A stretch of DNA of 64,000 bases from Gossypium raimondii (Eukaryota > Streptophyta > Magnoliopsida > Malvales > Malvaceae): NCBI RefSeq assembly GCF_025698545.1, contig NC_068569.1:18786001-18850000 (forward strand). The letters are read 5' to 3'. The position numbers and the translations under genes were made by a program. Below are positions 11,158 to 22,949 of this stretch, piece after piece. How positions within the stretch are numbered: the first letter of the stretch is position 1; every line of letters begins with the position of its first letter. The notes beneath the pieces were generated by a model, which saw only the letters and a list, made by a program, of their open reading frames with translations, made no database searches and was not told where the DNA came from.

Positions 11158-13813
11158 CTATCCCCTAAATCTAACGACGACGCAAGATATGTCATCTTTG
11201 CTGTCTCTTTTAACTGCTTCGGTGGTCAGTTGCTTTGCGGCCTTCTGTGGGTCTTTGAACCTTTTTGCAATATCAACCGCCTCTTGATTAGTCATCACCT
11301 GGATTAAGCATAAAGAACGGGAAATAAAACTCCTGCTGAACTATTACTAGCTCATGCATCATTGAGACAATTTCTTGCATGTGCACGAAGTGAATAAATA
11401 TAAATGAACAGAGGCATCAAAACCAAAAGAATTTACCTTCCAAAGACCATCACTAGCAAGGACTAAAACGTCTGTATTGCCATCTACCTTGGCGTTTTGA
11501 ATGTCTGGATCTGACCGCAGATGTGATTTAAGGCTCTTGTCCCCAAAAGCACGTGAAACTGCCAGTTGTCCGTTAACTCTAGGAACATCTCCTGTTAAGC
11601 ATGACAAAACAGCAAATTCAACAATTTCAAAACGAAAAAAATTACTAGAGCAAGAGCCTTATGTTTCACTCTATAGTGAGAATTTCCATGGATTAGAATT
11701 AGCTGAACTGATGTTTTCGGGCCATCAATTCTTTTGTGGTATCTTTGAATGTATTTCAGGCCAAGGCACGAGAAGCAAAATAATAAAAATTAATAAATAA
11801 AAAAATCATGGCAACTTGCAGTTTCCTTTTCAATGGATACATCAAGAAAAATGCAAAGGAAGCCAATGATGTGGATTTTGAGTAAAGCAACCAACTTACA
11901 GAGTCATTATCGTAACCTAAAATTATTGCAGATTCCATATTAGGAATGAAGGAAGAATCAGTAACTTGAATCTAATAAGTGCCCACAATAGGCTGGCAGC
12001 AACAAGACAAAATCAGCCTATCCTCTTCATTGACTTAACAAGGTAATTAATACTTGGCAATAAAAAGTAAATTTAACCACTAATTAAATGTATGCGCCCA
12101 TAAAAAGAAGAAAAATAAGAGAATTACAAGGTAGTGAACCGTAAAGACAAAAATTTCTTTTCAATGTAGTTGATGTGTTCTTGGTAGATGGAGTAACTAA
12201 CTGAACCATCAGTGTCTTAATGAGGATCAAAACTACATGGATAATAAGTTCTTTTAGGAACTTCCTACATAAGTGTCTAAGCATTAGAAGCTGCAAACAG
12301 CTTAAAGATCACCAGCAGATTCAACCATTCAACTTCTTTGCCAAAACATGTTATAAATTATTATCATATTAGACTGTATGTGCATAATAACGAATGAACT
12401 TGTAAACATTGGATGCAGTAGAAGACCTGGCATATTTGAGACAAATCCTCCTCTGTTCTCAATGCTGCCTCGTTCGGTGTTTGGTTCATGATCTGTAGTC
12501 ATCTGTGTAGCCTGACCCCTACTTGAAAGAACAGCACGAGAATCTCCAACATTTGCCACCCATAGACTTTTTCCATTTATCAATATTGCAGTTACAGCAG
12601 TGGATCCACCACGACCCAAGTCAGCAGCACGTGAAAGAATTGCTTGGTCTGTTTTGTCATAAGCTTTTGAAATGGCTCTGCGGGGATCAACCCAAAACTC
12701 TTCCTAGAAAAAGTAAGAAATGAAAGCATAAGTTGATTTGAAAGTAATAAGCCAAAACATGTAATTACCCTATTAAAAATGGTATGGCACATCCCACCTC
12801 CTTTAGGATATTGGCAAACAGATGCTTTTGTAGGTAGGCAGGTACACTATCTCCCAGATGACCATCATAGATAGCAAAAAGCCCCAACTCGTGACCTTGA
12901 ATCTGCATGAACTTAGCGACATGATAATCCTCCATAGGATGACTTGCTTTCCCTTTTACTAGGCTGAAACCAAACCTCATTATACCCTCATGGCTTTTCC
13001 CCTTGCCAGAAGCAGATGATGAACGCCCCCCTCCATACTAAAATGATAAAACAGTAACAATAAGTCTCTTTGTAAGCCTCACTTAGCCACGTTGCTTAAC
13101 ACCAACCAAAAGAAAACCTATACCAATCCGGTTACTATAAAAAACCATCAAATATGTTGCATCAACATAACATTATGAAAAAGATGACACAACGAAAAGG
13201 GAAAAAGAACCCCAAAGAGTAAATTCTTGTAGCATGGAAAGTTCATCCAAATTTCCCTTCTAAACAAGCTGTGTACTGACTGTTCATAATAAATCAATAT
13301 ACAGGATCATATGATGAACTTCTTGTACAAGACTGTTGGGCAAATAGATTTTTTAAAAAAAAAATTAATTGCATAACCTGTATTAAAAGAAAAACTCTAA
13401 ATTGGTTTACCAAGTTAGGAACATCTGCAATATAATCACACAATAAAAAATAAATAAAAGAAAAGAATATATTTATGACTATATGCCATACAGATCATCA
13501 TTAGGAAGCGTTCATGAAAAATTATAGCAATCCCAACACACATCTAAGATGAATGATCAAATCCTTTCAATATGCAGACCATTCTTGCAACCCAAAATCA
13601 TCACTCTTAAGTAGCTCATATAAGATACCTACTGAAATCAAGCAACATAACCTCAAAATTAATCACACAACTAACCTATATAAAAATTCCAAGTTTCATC
13701 ACAATTAATTAAAAGTTTTATTTTCCCAAACATAGGAGTACTAAGAAAAGCCTTAAAAGAGTACAGCAAATATGCTTTACCTGAGAGGAATTAAAGCAGC
13801 ACAACCAATCCAT
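11158..13813 (-). CDS. Protein phosphatase 2C (PPM family), small clade F-like form
   Basis: A Mg2+/Mn2+-dependent serine/threonine phosphatase. Five exons on the minus strand (13813-13781, 13037-12798, 12703-12427, 11591-11437, 11298-11158) join in frame to 281 residues, a catalytic domain with almost nothing added. Core PP2C motifs appear in order: FSLVKGK, HPMEDYHVAK, IYDGHLGD (metal-binding Asp and Gly), LGRGGSTAVTA, VANVGDSRAV, TTDHEPN, QLAVSRAFGDK, LASDGLW and the final metal-binding RDSKDDIS. The first exon encodes only 11 residues, MDWLCCFNSSQ, and is followed by a 743-bp intron. Its Cys-Cys pair could be lipid-modified, but this is a guess. A leader intron probably lies upstream of 13813. 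By recalled similarity it belongs with Arabidopsis PP2C9/10/39/58/59-type proteins rather than ABA co-receptors. Confidence 0.94.
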
Positions 13814-15480
13814 AGAAAATAAAATTTCTGCAAAAACCTCTAATTTGCCTGACTAAATTCTCTTCAGCATCAAGTTCCTGGTCAATTCAAAGATATCATC
13901 AAAACCCCAACAAAAAAAGTATCGTTAAGGGAAAACCCTCAAAGCCACAAATAAAAAAAAAGAGAGCAAAAACAAAAAGATGAGCATGAAAGAATCACCA
14001 AGATAAAGAATCAATTAGAAGGCCAAAATATGCCTTGCTTCTGCTACTGCTGGGTGAAGTAGGTGTCCGCTACAACAGCTTTCCTTTTTGTTTATCAGCT
14101 GGGGTTTTCTTCCTCTTCTTGTTATAGGTTGGCTTTTGTTAATTTGTACAAGCAATTGAATAATATTTGAAAGCTTTCTTTTAAAGGGTTAAAAACTAGT
14201 GCTTAATATTAAAAAAAAGATTGGAATTTGGAGAAAAAGAATGGAGCTTTTGCCTGAATGATTACTTGTGACCGTTCTAGGAAGAGTCTTCCTTTGCTAT
14301 TTGATATGATATATCATAATATTTATGTGAAAAAGGAATCGTTAACAATATAATGAAAAAAAAGCTGCCACAAAGCAGACTTCTTCATGTTGACTTTGCT
14401 GTTTCAGTCTGTTTTCCATTTTTGGGGGCGCTTTCTTTGTTTTCAGCGTTAAAAAAAAATCCTTTTATTTTTTTATTAAAAAAAGTGAAAATTTACAAAT
14501 ACAATTATCAATTAAGCCAAGTTATTCTTTTAACAATCTTCTCATAAATTTTGATTTACACAATACTTATAATTACCCATAACTCTTTTCAATATACTTC
14601 AACGCACTTAAACTAATGTTATCTTATATTGGTAACAATACTATGCTAATTAAGTTAAGAATCAATCAACAATTAAACCAAGTTAAATTAATTTCTTCAT
14701 TCAAAGACTTGGATTATGTTAATTGGTGAAGAATTTGTGGTAACAAATGATAAGTTGAAATTTGATTTTTTTTTACGTAAATCGATAACCAACTCCTAAC
14801 TGGGCAACCCTTGAACATGTCTGTTTTAAGATGATATAAATTATTAATTAATTACCAAAGAAGTTATACTCATGTAAAATTCATTAATAAACATAAATAT
14901 GATTTTGTGTACGGTAATATTAGTAAACAACATCCCAAACTAAATAAAACATTTCAAGAAACAACTTACCGCAAAGCGGACAAAATTAGGGTATGTTCAA
15001 CTTCTGATTATTTAAGGAAATAGAATGATTTTTCTTATATATGGCAATAATGCTTTCCCAGTTCCATTACTCCATCAAGCATATGTGTTTTTTTTCATGT
15101 TCTTTTTATTTAGTTAATAAATATATTGTTTTCAATTTTATTTTATTTTTAATTAATACTTATTTTATTTATATCAATAAAACAATAAATTTGTAATTAT
15201 ATAATAAATATATATTTTTATATCTATCATTATGTAAAAATGTTTTTTAAGTGTATCAACTATTTTATTCATTTATTTTTCCTTATATATAATTTTTATA
15301 TGTCAAAATTTATTTTTTGACGTGATTATGATAAATTCTAATATTTTAAAATTAAATAATTATTTTAAATATCATCATTATTTTTATATGTAAAATATTT
15401 TAAATATTATTATTTTTATACGTGAAATATTTTAATTAATTATTTCAAATACCATTATAGTTTCATCTAGTAATATGAAT
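13814..15480. other. PP2C 5' leader/promoter and AT-rich intergenic DNA
   Basis: About 13814-14150 probably holds the PP2C leader and promoter, because transcribed-like, less AT-rich sequence continues to about 14130. Beyond that the sequence is AT-rich with no recognisable gene, RNA or clear transposon end. Confidence 0.45.
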
Positions 15481-15486
15481 TTAGAC

Positions 15487-16070
15487 TTGATAATGGGTTG
15501 GGCCGAAGTAAAATTTTAGGCCCATTTTCTAGGCACGAGCCTGGCCCGGCCTAATAAAATGGGTCTAAAATTTTGTCTAAGCTAGGCCTAAATTAAAAAT
15601 ACTAAACTCGAGCCTGGCACAGCCTGCACATATTAATTTTTTTAGATTTTTTATTTAAAATTAATTTAAAAAATATGATACATCAAATACACTAAAAAAC
15701 ATTAAAATAAATGTTTTCCAACAAATTGAAAATATATTAAAAAATTTTATACTTAAATAACATTAAGATAGTTACAACTTAGTAAGTAAATGTCTCTAAA
15801 ATAGTAGCAAAATTAACAATAAAACAATAGTTATACAATATAACAGCAATAAAACAACAGCAGAACAACAACAAAATAGCAGGAAAAAAGTTTAGGCTTA
15901 TTCGAGTCCGGGCCAAAAAAATCCTACTTGAGGCCCGACCCATTTAAAAATCATGTATATTTTTTTGTCTAAACTCATTTTTTGATCATATTTTTCTATC
16001 TAAACCCTCTCACTTTTCAGACGGGCTTTCGAGTCTGGGCAGATGACCCGACCCATGATTTGGTCTATGC
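15487..16070. mobile_element. Probable non-autonomous DNA transposon with related ends
   Basis: The left end reads 'ataatgggttgggcc' and the right end, reverse-complemented, reads 'atcatgggtcgggtca', giving roughly 15-bp imperfect inverted ends. Subterminal blocks such as 'aggcccattt' and 'aggcccgacccattt' recur in opposite orientation. The interior is AT-rich, with no open frame. I could not fix a target-site duplication, so the superfamily and exact ends are uncertain. Confidence 0.5.
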
Positions 16071-18555
16071 ATGATCTACATGAATGGAGCATGAAATATG
16101 ACGGTTAGATTGTTAAAATATGAATTGTATAAAAAGTTATGAAAGGGTGTAAAACTAATTAAATTTTACACCAATGTATCCCTCCCCAAGAAAAATATTT
16201 CAAAAGAAATTAATTGATGTTTTTTTAAAAATAAAATATATTGAACATAATGATAAATATCAATAATATATATTCGTTATATAAGTACATATTTATTATT
16301 TTATTTATACAGATAAAATAATTATTAATTAAAAATAAAAAATTTGAAACAACATGAAATAAAAAAACACAAGTGTAGAGAAGAGTTGAACTTGTGACTC
16401 AAGGATGAAAATACTAACACGTAACGAAAGAAGACGCTTTTTGTGAAATGTATTTTTCCAAAAATGTTTTTTCTTAAAACGGGTTTTTATCACATCTATA
16501 AAAATATGACCTATTTCCGTAAATAATCAAAATTTTAACTTAATTATATCTCTATTCTTTTTCTAAAATCGACATATACCTTGAAATTTACCTTTTAAAG
16601 AGATTAAAAGAAAAAGGTTACATAGTGAATGATAAACTAAAATTATTCTGGAAATGAAATAATCATTGATGACTAGAATCTAAATAAAATATTTATAGAG
16701 TAATTCAATTATATCTTATTTGTCCATCTTTTAAATATTCAAATTTGGGAAACTTTATAAATTTTAGAGATTTAAATCTTGGATAAAATTAAAAGACAAA
16801 TTCTCCACCAGATATAATAAGATTCCAAAACATACTTTAAAAAAAATTCAAAGCTTAGATGATGCATGCCAAAAGACCTATATTGTAGAAGTAAATCTTA
16901 ATTTAATTTTTATATAATTACAATATTAATTTAAGTTATTATTATTAGGCATTTGACATCTTTTCTAATGTACCAATTTAAATAAATTATTGTCAAAGTG
17001 TAATCTGATATGAAAACAAGATTTACTTATATCAACTTGATAACTTGTTTTATAATATCAATTTAATAATATAATAAATAATCATATTTGTGATAAATCT
17101 AAAATTTTAAATTGATACAATAGCATTTTTATGTTCCCAAAAATATTGTTTCACATGTACTTAAAAATTCAATTTTTTATATATAAAATACACCAATATT
17201 TGTAATAAACTCAAATATTGAATTACACACTCGTAAATCATAAAAAAATATAAAAGAAATTCTTTAATTGAATCTTATAAGCAAAACAAAAACATTGTCG
17301 AAAATTTCCATTAATAATTAATGGTTGGTAGCATTTATATTCGAAAATAACACGGTCCAGCAAACTTATTTTGACATATAAAAAATACAACACACTTCGG
17401 ATAAATTTCTTTTTGTAAATACAAAATTATTTAAATAATTAATGATATTTTAATTGGAATGACAAATATTTTTGAAATTTAAGATTTTAAAAAATTGAAG
17501 TCATAATTTCAACTTCCACCTATGTGATTTTTTCTAATTTTATATAATAAAAACACAAACAATTATACAATAATATTGTTTCTTTTTTATAAATTTTGTG
17601 CAAAATATATAACGACAAAAATCACATCATAGCAGCGCGAAGCTAACGAAGTAGAATCCCGGGAAGACTTAGCTGAGGCGGTTTGTTGGTAAGGACCTTG
17701 GACGGCCGATGCTGGATGGTCTCTGCCGCAGCCACCAACTATACATGTTCGTATTTACTCTAGGTTAAGACATGTGATAAAGGTGCAATGGGTTTAAATA
17801 AGACATCTAAATTTGTGTCATATAGTTTTACTTCTTGTTTTGTGTCAATTAGCCCTGATCCAAAATTGAATCTATAAATAAATTTAATTATATATATAGA
17901 GTTTAAAATGATTCATATATATTTTTTAATTTTTTAAATTTATATTTTCTTATATTAATAATATCGATATTAATTAAATTAATATTTAATTGACATAAGC
18001 TTAATTTTCTAAACTTGATATCATTTTAATTTTTATTTAAATATAATTTTATAAAATAATTCTTTCAACAATCTCTCCTTGGCAAAGATAGCATTTTGAA
18101 CCAACCTACTTCCTAGTAACGTGACCGTTCCTTGCTAAAACTGGGACAAATAAAAGGAAACCAAAATTGAAATTAAGAAAAGAAGGCCAAAATCCGTGAC
18201 TATGTAGTCATCATCTCCTAAGGCCGCCGCTCAGCTGGTAAAGAGAAAACAAGGCTAATAAAGATACAAATATTTTCGTTTACTTGCTCCCTTAATTCAT
18301 AAAATTCATATTTGAGTAATTATTTCATATGCAACTTACAAGTCTAAAAACTCCAAAATCATACCAATTTATCTCTCTTTTGATTTTTTAATTAAATCTT
18401 TGAGACATTTGCCATATTCTCAAATTGTTTCATATATAAGATAATCTTTTATCTATTAAGTAATTATTTGACACACTAGTAATAAAAACTTTTAACTCTA
18501 TAAATGGGTTAAAATGTCATTATGTTTAAAATTTCAAACTTCCAAAAAAAGATGA
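16071..18555. other. AT-rich intergenic DNA
   Basis: About 2.5 kb without a recognisable gene. A short GC-richer island at 17630-17740 and another at 18195-18240 stand out from the AT background. Neither gives a convincing reading frame. Confidence 0.4.
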
Positions 18556-19170
18556 TCATCGAGGTAGCATTAGATGTGGCTTTGGTTGTGGGGGTGGTTG
18601 AGCCATCAAGAAAGCCTGCATGAGGGAAGATGATCTACCAGATGGACCGGATGAGGATATGACTGCTCCGACTGCAAATAACATGTTGCTTAAAGACATA
18701 CTAATGAATGGAGGGAATGGAAACTCGAATGATAACATGCCATTAATGGTTGATGTTGAAGAAGATGATATCAAACTTCTCGAGGGTGATGTTCTTATGA
18801 GCGTGGAGAATGAGAATCCTTCAATAAAGTTTTCAGAAAGTGGTAATAATTTGGTCAATGAGAGTATGTCTAAAACCATCATTCTTAAATCACTGGGGAT
18901 GCGGATTGGTTTTAACGCTCTTCGCAGTAAAACTCTTATGCTTTGGAAGACTAATCAATTGTTCCAATTAATGGATTTGGAAAACAATTATTATGTGGCC
19001 AAATTTCGCTTTATTGATGATTAATACGAAGGTTTTGACAAGGGGATCGTGGGTGATCTTTGGTCATTATCTCATTGTCTAGTCGTAGACACTCGATCTC
19101 AGTACAATCTAAGAGTATCCACACGAGGCCATTCTTTTGACAACTTAGTGGTTATAAGTTAAAGATATTA
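18556..19170 (+). pseudogene. LINE (L1-type) ORF1 relic with DUF4283 domain
   Basis: An open frame from 18620 to 19024 reads VDVEEDDIKLLEGDV, then ILKSLGMRIGFNALRSKT, then LFQLMDLENNYYVAKF. This order is typical of the DUF4283 nucleic-acid-binding region in ORF1 of plant L1-type non-LTR retrotransposons. After a stop at 19022-19024 the homology continues in another frame from about 19032 (VLTRGSWVIFGHYLIV), followed by more stops, so the copy has frameshifts and nonsense changes. No zinc knuckle, endonuclease or reverse transcriptase part follows. It is a fragment of a dead element, not a host gene. Confidence 0.8.
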
Positions 19171-20500
19171 TACACGGTAAAAGCTAATAATGTAAATCAA
19201 TAAGTAGCTCAAAAGAGAATTGAGCCGTGTCTTTTGTTTTTCGTTTTGAAACTTTCAGTCTATTTGTCTTCAACTTGAAGATGATAGAGACTATTTATTT
19301 TTTAACCATGTTAAGCAACCTATGCTTTATAATAACATCTGGGTGTAACGCAATATTTTAAAATTCGAAGTACCTCTCAAAACATAATGCCATCTTTTAA
19401 GCTTCTAAAACAAGAAGATTTATTTTTGTTATCATTATTGACTGGTCTCAAACATCAACCAGAAAAAGGAATTGGTCCAAAATCATAATGTGCCGATTGT
19501 TTACATGTTAGGAACAAGCACACGTGATGTGACCAGCGCCCGCGGTCTTAACAAGCTGAAACCCCAACCTTTTTATCTTTTTGTGAATGTGTAATAAGAG
19601 AAAAATCTTACCAACTTTGTCTCACACTTTAGATTATTTATACCTATTTTTTAATTCATCAATCTCAACACGAGTTTTTGTCCAATAACTTGTGGAACTT
19701 AGTAAGATAAGGTTAAATTTAATGTTTTTTAAGTATCGGATTTAAATATTGTGGAGGGAAAAAATAATATTGAGAGAATATAAATTTTTTGATTTAACTA
19801 AATTTTAAATTTAATCAAAATTTAATGTAATTATCAGAAAAAGACCCCAAAATTTATAATAAACGGATTATAAATCTATATATTAAACATGAGACCTATT
19901 TGACATAAAAAAAAAATAGATTTGATTCCTTTTTAGTTAGTGTTTTTAACGTGAAAATTTGTTTATTTGATAGGTTGCGGAGCTCAAGACCGGAAACCTT
20001 GACGGGGAAGCCTCATGGCATCTTCTTCCTCTATAAAATAATACCCTTCCATTCCTCTGAAAATGAGAGAATTAAAAACTGTGTGTTGTAATAGGGGAAA
20101 TTAATGAAATGATATAATGGCAAAGGACATAGGTTGTTATAAAAAAGCAAATAGTCCCGAGTTTAATATGCGATTTCAATATTCTTATTACAAAGTATGG
20201 AAGGGGACTGAAACATAGGTTAGTGGAAGAGTTCATCTTCTTTTTAAGATGATCTCAAATTAATGTAATAATTTAGTTTAAAAAAGGTGTTGACTTAAAC
20301 TGTGGCCTACAGTCCAACTATATAGTAATAGTATGAGACCTTTTATAGAATTTAACCTTTTAAAAAAAAGCTTTGTGAGAAATTTCTACGGAAAATAATT
20401 GCTGAGAAGGTATATTGAAATTCAAATTATTTTAGATTTGGATTACTTTAAATTATCTATATATTTATATTCTTTTAGTTAAAATAAAATTTAACTCAAA
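19171..20500. other. Intergenic DNA
   Basis: No gene, RNA or clear repeat structure was recognised. The sequence is AT-rich with scattered less AT-rich segments, for example near 19500-19570. Confidence 0.4.
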
Positions 20501-20506
20501 TTATCA

Positions 20507-20580
20507 ATGCATGTTTTTTCGAGTGGTAAGGAATTCAATGTCAACATCTTCTTATGTTCGAGTCTCATGAATGGAAAAAA
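20507..20580 (+). repeat. tRNA-like SINE fragment (possible)
   Basis: The segment contains 'gagtggtaagg', resembling an internal A box. About 36 bp later comes 'gttcgagtc', an exact match to the Pol III B-box consensus GWTCRANNC. It does not fold as a full tRNA by inspection. A short A-rich run follows. Confidence 0.4.
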
Positions 20581-20609
20581 ATAACATTAAAAGGGTTCTG
20601 CTCTCTGTT

Positions 20610-21370
20610 AACTACTAATTTTTTCAGTTAAAGTCACCCCATGTCACAACTATGACGTAGCATTTGGCAAACAAATTATAAAAAATAAAAATCAATAAAA
20701 GTTCTAAAAATTATTAAAAATTAGAAAAAAAAATAAAAATGTAAACATTTTATAAAAATCATAAAATATAAAATTGTAAAATTTTATAAGAAAATTATAA
20801 AAAACGTAAAAACTATAAAATTCATAAAACTTATAAAAATTATCGTACCAAAAGGAATTTTATAATTTTTCTATAAATTTTATTGATTTTATTTTTTATC
20901 ATCTTTACCACATGTCACACTATGTTGCGAACATGATAGCTTTAATAGAAAAAATTGGAGGTCATTAACTTTAATAATCAACTGTTAATGTTAATGATTG
21001 AAGGGTCTTTTGATGCATTTTATAATTTTTAATATTTTTATAAAATTTTATATATTTTTTCTAATTTTAATAAAATTTAAATATTTTATATTTTTATTAA
21101 AATTTAATATTTTATAACTTTTATTGATTTTTACTTTTTATAATTTTTTTCCATATGTCTCGTTGTGATTGTGGCACTAGTTGATTTTAACTGAAAAAAA
21201 TTAAGGACAATTAACTTTAACGGTCAACCAATTAACGATCAAAAAGCTTTTTTTGATGCATTTTGATAGTTCAAATATCTAATATTCAATTGAGTGTAAA
21301 AAAAGCAAGGCAATGACTTAATTGCTTTTTTTGAAAAAAATTGAGGACTTTTTTGATGCATTTTAAGAAT
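20610..21370. repeat. Palindromic AT-rich composite repeat (MITE-like)
   Basis: A left arm at about 20613-20700 ('ttttttcagttaaagtca' through 'aatcaataaaag') recurs in reverse complement at about 20880-20970 and again at about 21119-21205. The last two are therefore also direct repeats. 'ttttgatgcatttt' follows both right arms and appears a third time near 21351. There is no coding frame. Outer ends were not resolved. Confidence 0.65.
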
Positions 21371-21986
21371 TCAAATTTCCAATTGAGTGCAAAAAAAAAA
21401 ATTTAATTCTTTCTTTTTGAAAATTTTGAGGGATTTTTATTCCTTAAGCCAAAAAAAAAAAATTATAAGTTTATGATATTGTTTCGTGTATATGATGGAA
21501 CATAAAATTGGAACTTAAAAATTGAACCAAAAGTAAGACGAAAGGAGTTGAGAAACATGTAATTGGATAATGTTTGGTGTGGTGGTGGAGTTTGGAACAG
21601 GGCACACACGGTTTCGTCTCCCTTTTCGCTGCACAATTTGTCAAAGGCAGGATTCCTTGTGTAATAATAAGTCGGGGGGATTCATTAATGTTATAATCAA
21701 GTTTCCATAAAAAATGTTTACTAGAATAAGGAAAATTGCAGCAAAAGTGACAAAATCTTGACAAGTAACAGGCCTACCAAAAGTTTCTTTGACAGAATAA
21801 ATATGGAAAAAATCAACCAAGTGAAGAACATGTGCTACCAACAAAACATAATTAACAAATTGACCCTTTGGTAGCTGTGTAATCTTAATTTCACCGAAAT
21901 TATCTCGAGGGACGTTTTCCTACCTCCCACATTTTTTCAAGGATAATTTTTTTTAATATCAAATTAATGTTTGATAAAAATTTTAA

Positions 21987-22940
21987 AAGTGAGTGCATCA
22001 ACAGTCACTCAATTTTGGTTCTAATAATAAAATAATCATTCAACTTTAAAAAATAATAAATCGGTCACTAATATTATTAAAAACTGACAAATCAATCACT
22101 CACTGACATTTTCCGTTATAAGTCTAATGGAACAGTTGACGTGGTCCGTTAACTAGCTGACGTGACCAACTAAGTAGCCATGGTGGAAACCCAGTTTAAG
22201 AACCAAATAAAATAGTAAAAGAAGAAGAAGAAAAGAAGATGAAAAACAAGCAGAAGAAGAAGAGAAGAAATGGAGATGCCGAAGCAAGAGAGATGCGAAT
22301 TTGAATCAACAAAATGCCATTGTCATTGCTAGCTTTCCTACTTTAATATAGCATTTGGCAGCAAGAGAGAGGCGAATTTGTAAGGAAACATTAAAACTAA
22401 AACTTCCCTATTTGACGCTTCGCTTTCACTTATCAAACTTTGCAGCAATGGCTTTGCTTTCAGATTCTTCCAAACAATCCCTTCTCCCAACCTTCCTATA
22501 CTCTTCCACCAACTCTTTCTCTTTCGATCGATTCCACAATGCTAATAACTCTGCCACCAAGGCACTAGCCCACCACCGCCATTTGTTCACCGCCCCTCTT
22601 TGATGGCACTAATATATCTCTAACGGATCTTAAATGTGTGTTTTGGCATTGGGGGTTGCAGTTTTATGTTTTATTCATTTTGTTGATTCAGATTCAAGTC
22701 ATAAAGATTGAGATTTAGAATTTTTTTCTTCTTCTTCTTCTTTTTCTCCTACTGCCTAGCTAGGGTTCTTATATTGGGCCGATTAAATGACAGGTAGGAT
22801 GCCAACATGGCCAAATAAATGGCAGGTCAACTTTTCATTATGTGACGGAAAATGATTACTAGAACTAATTTGTTATTTTTTTAAAGTTGAGTGACTGTTT
22901 TGTTATTGAAACCAAAGTTGAGTAACTGTTGATATTCTTT
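21987..22940. mobile_element. Pack-MULE-like element with 9-bp flanking repeats
   Basis: The ends carry long imperfect inverted repeats: the left begins near 'atcaacagtcactcaa' and the right, reverse-complemented, near 'atcaacagttactcaa'. Similarity extends for well over 100 bp. The 9-mer AAATTTTAA occurs directly outside both ends (21978-21986 and 22941-22949), the size expected for Mutator-like elements. It is AT-rich, so chance is possible. No transposase is present. The interior holds a captured gene-like 5' exon, listed separately. Confidence 0.7.
22448..22603 (+). pseudogene. Captured 5' exon with plastid-transit-like N-terminus
   Basis: Inside the Pack-MULE-like element, the ATG at 22448 opens a 51-residue frame beginning MALLSDSSKQSLLPTF and ending at a TGA at 22601-22603. 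It is rich in Ser, Thr, Asn and His and poor in acidic residues, like a chloroplast transit peptide. The frame stops abruptly and intron-like sequence follows. I do not recognise the donor gene. An upstream in-frame ATG at 22355 is less likely to be the original start. Confidence 0.45.
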
Positions 22941-22949
22941 AAATTTTAA

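Noticed and set aside
11501..11800. 99-codon frame on the + strand
   Set aside because: Antisense to the PP2C exon 11437-11591.
20507..20580. Functional tRNA gene
   Set aside because: A B-box match is present, but acceptor and anticodon stems cannot be formed by inspection. Kept only as a SINE-like fragment.
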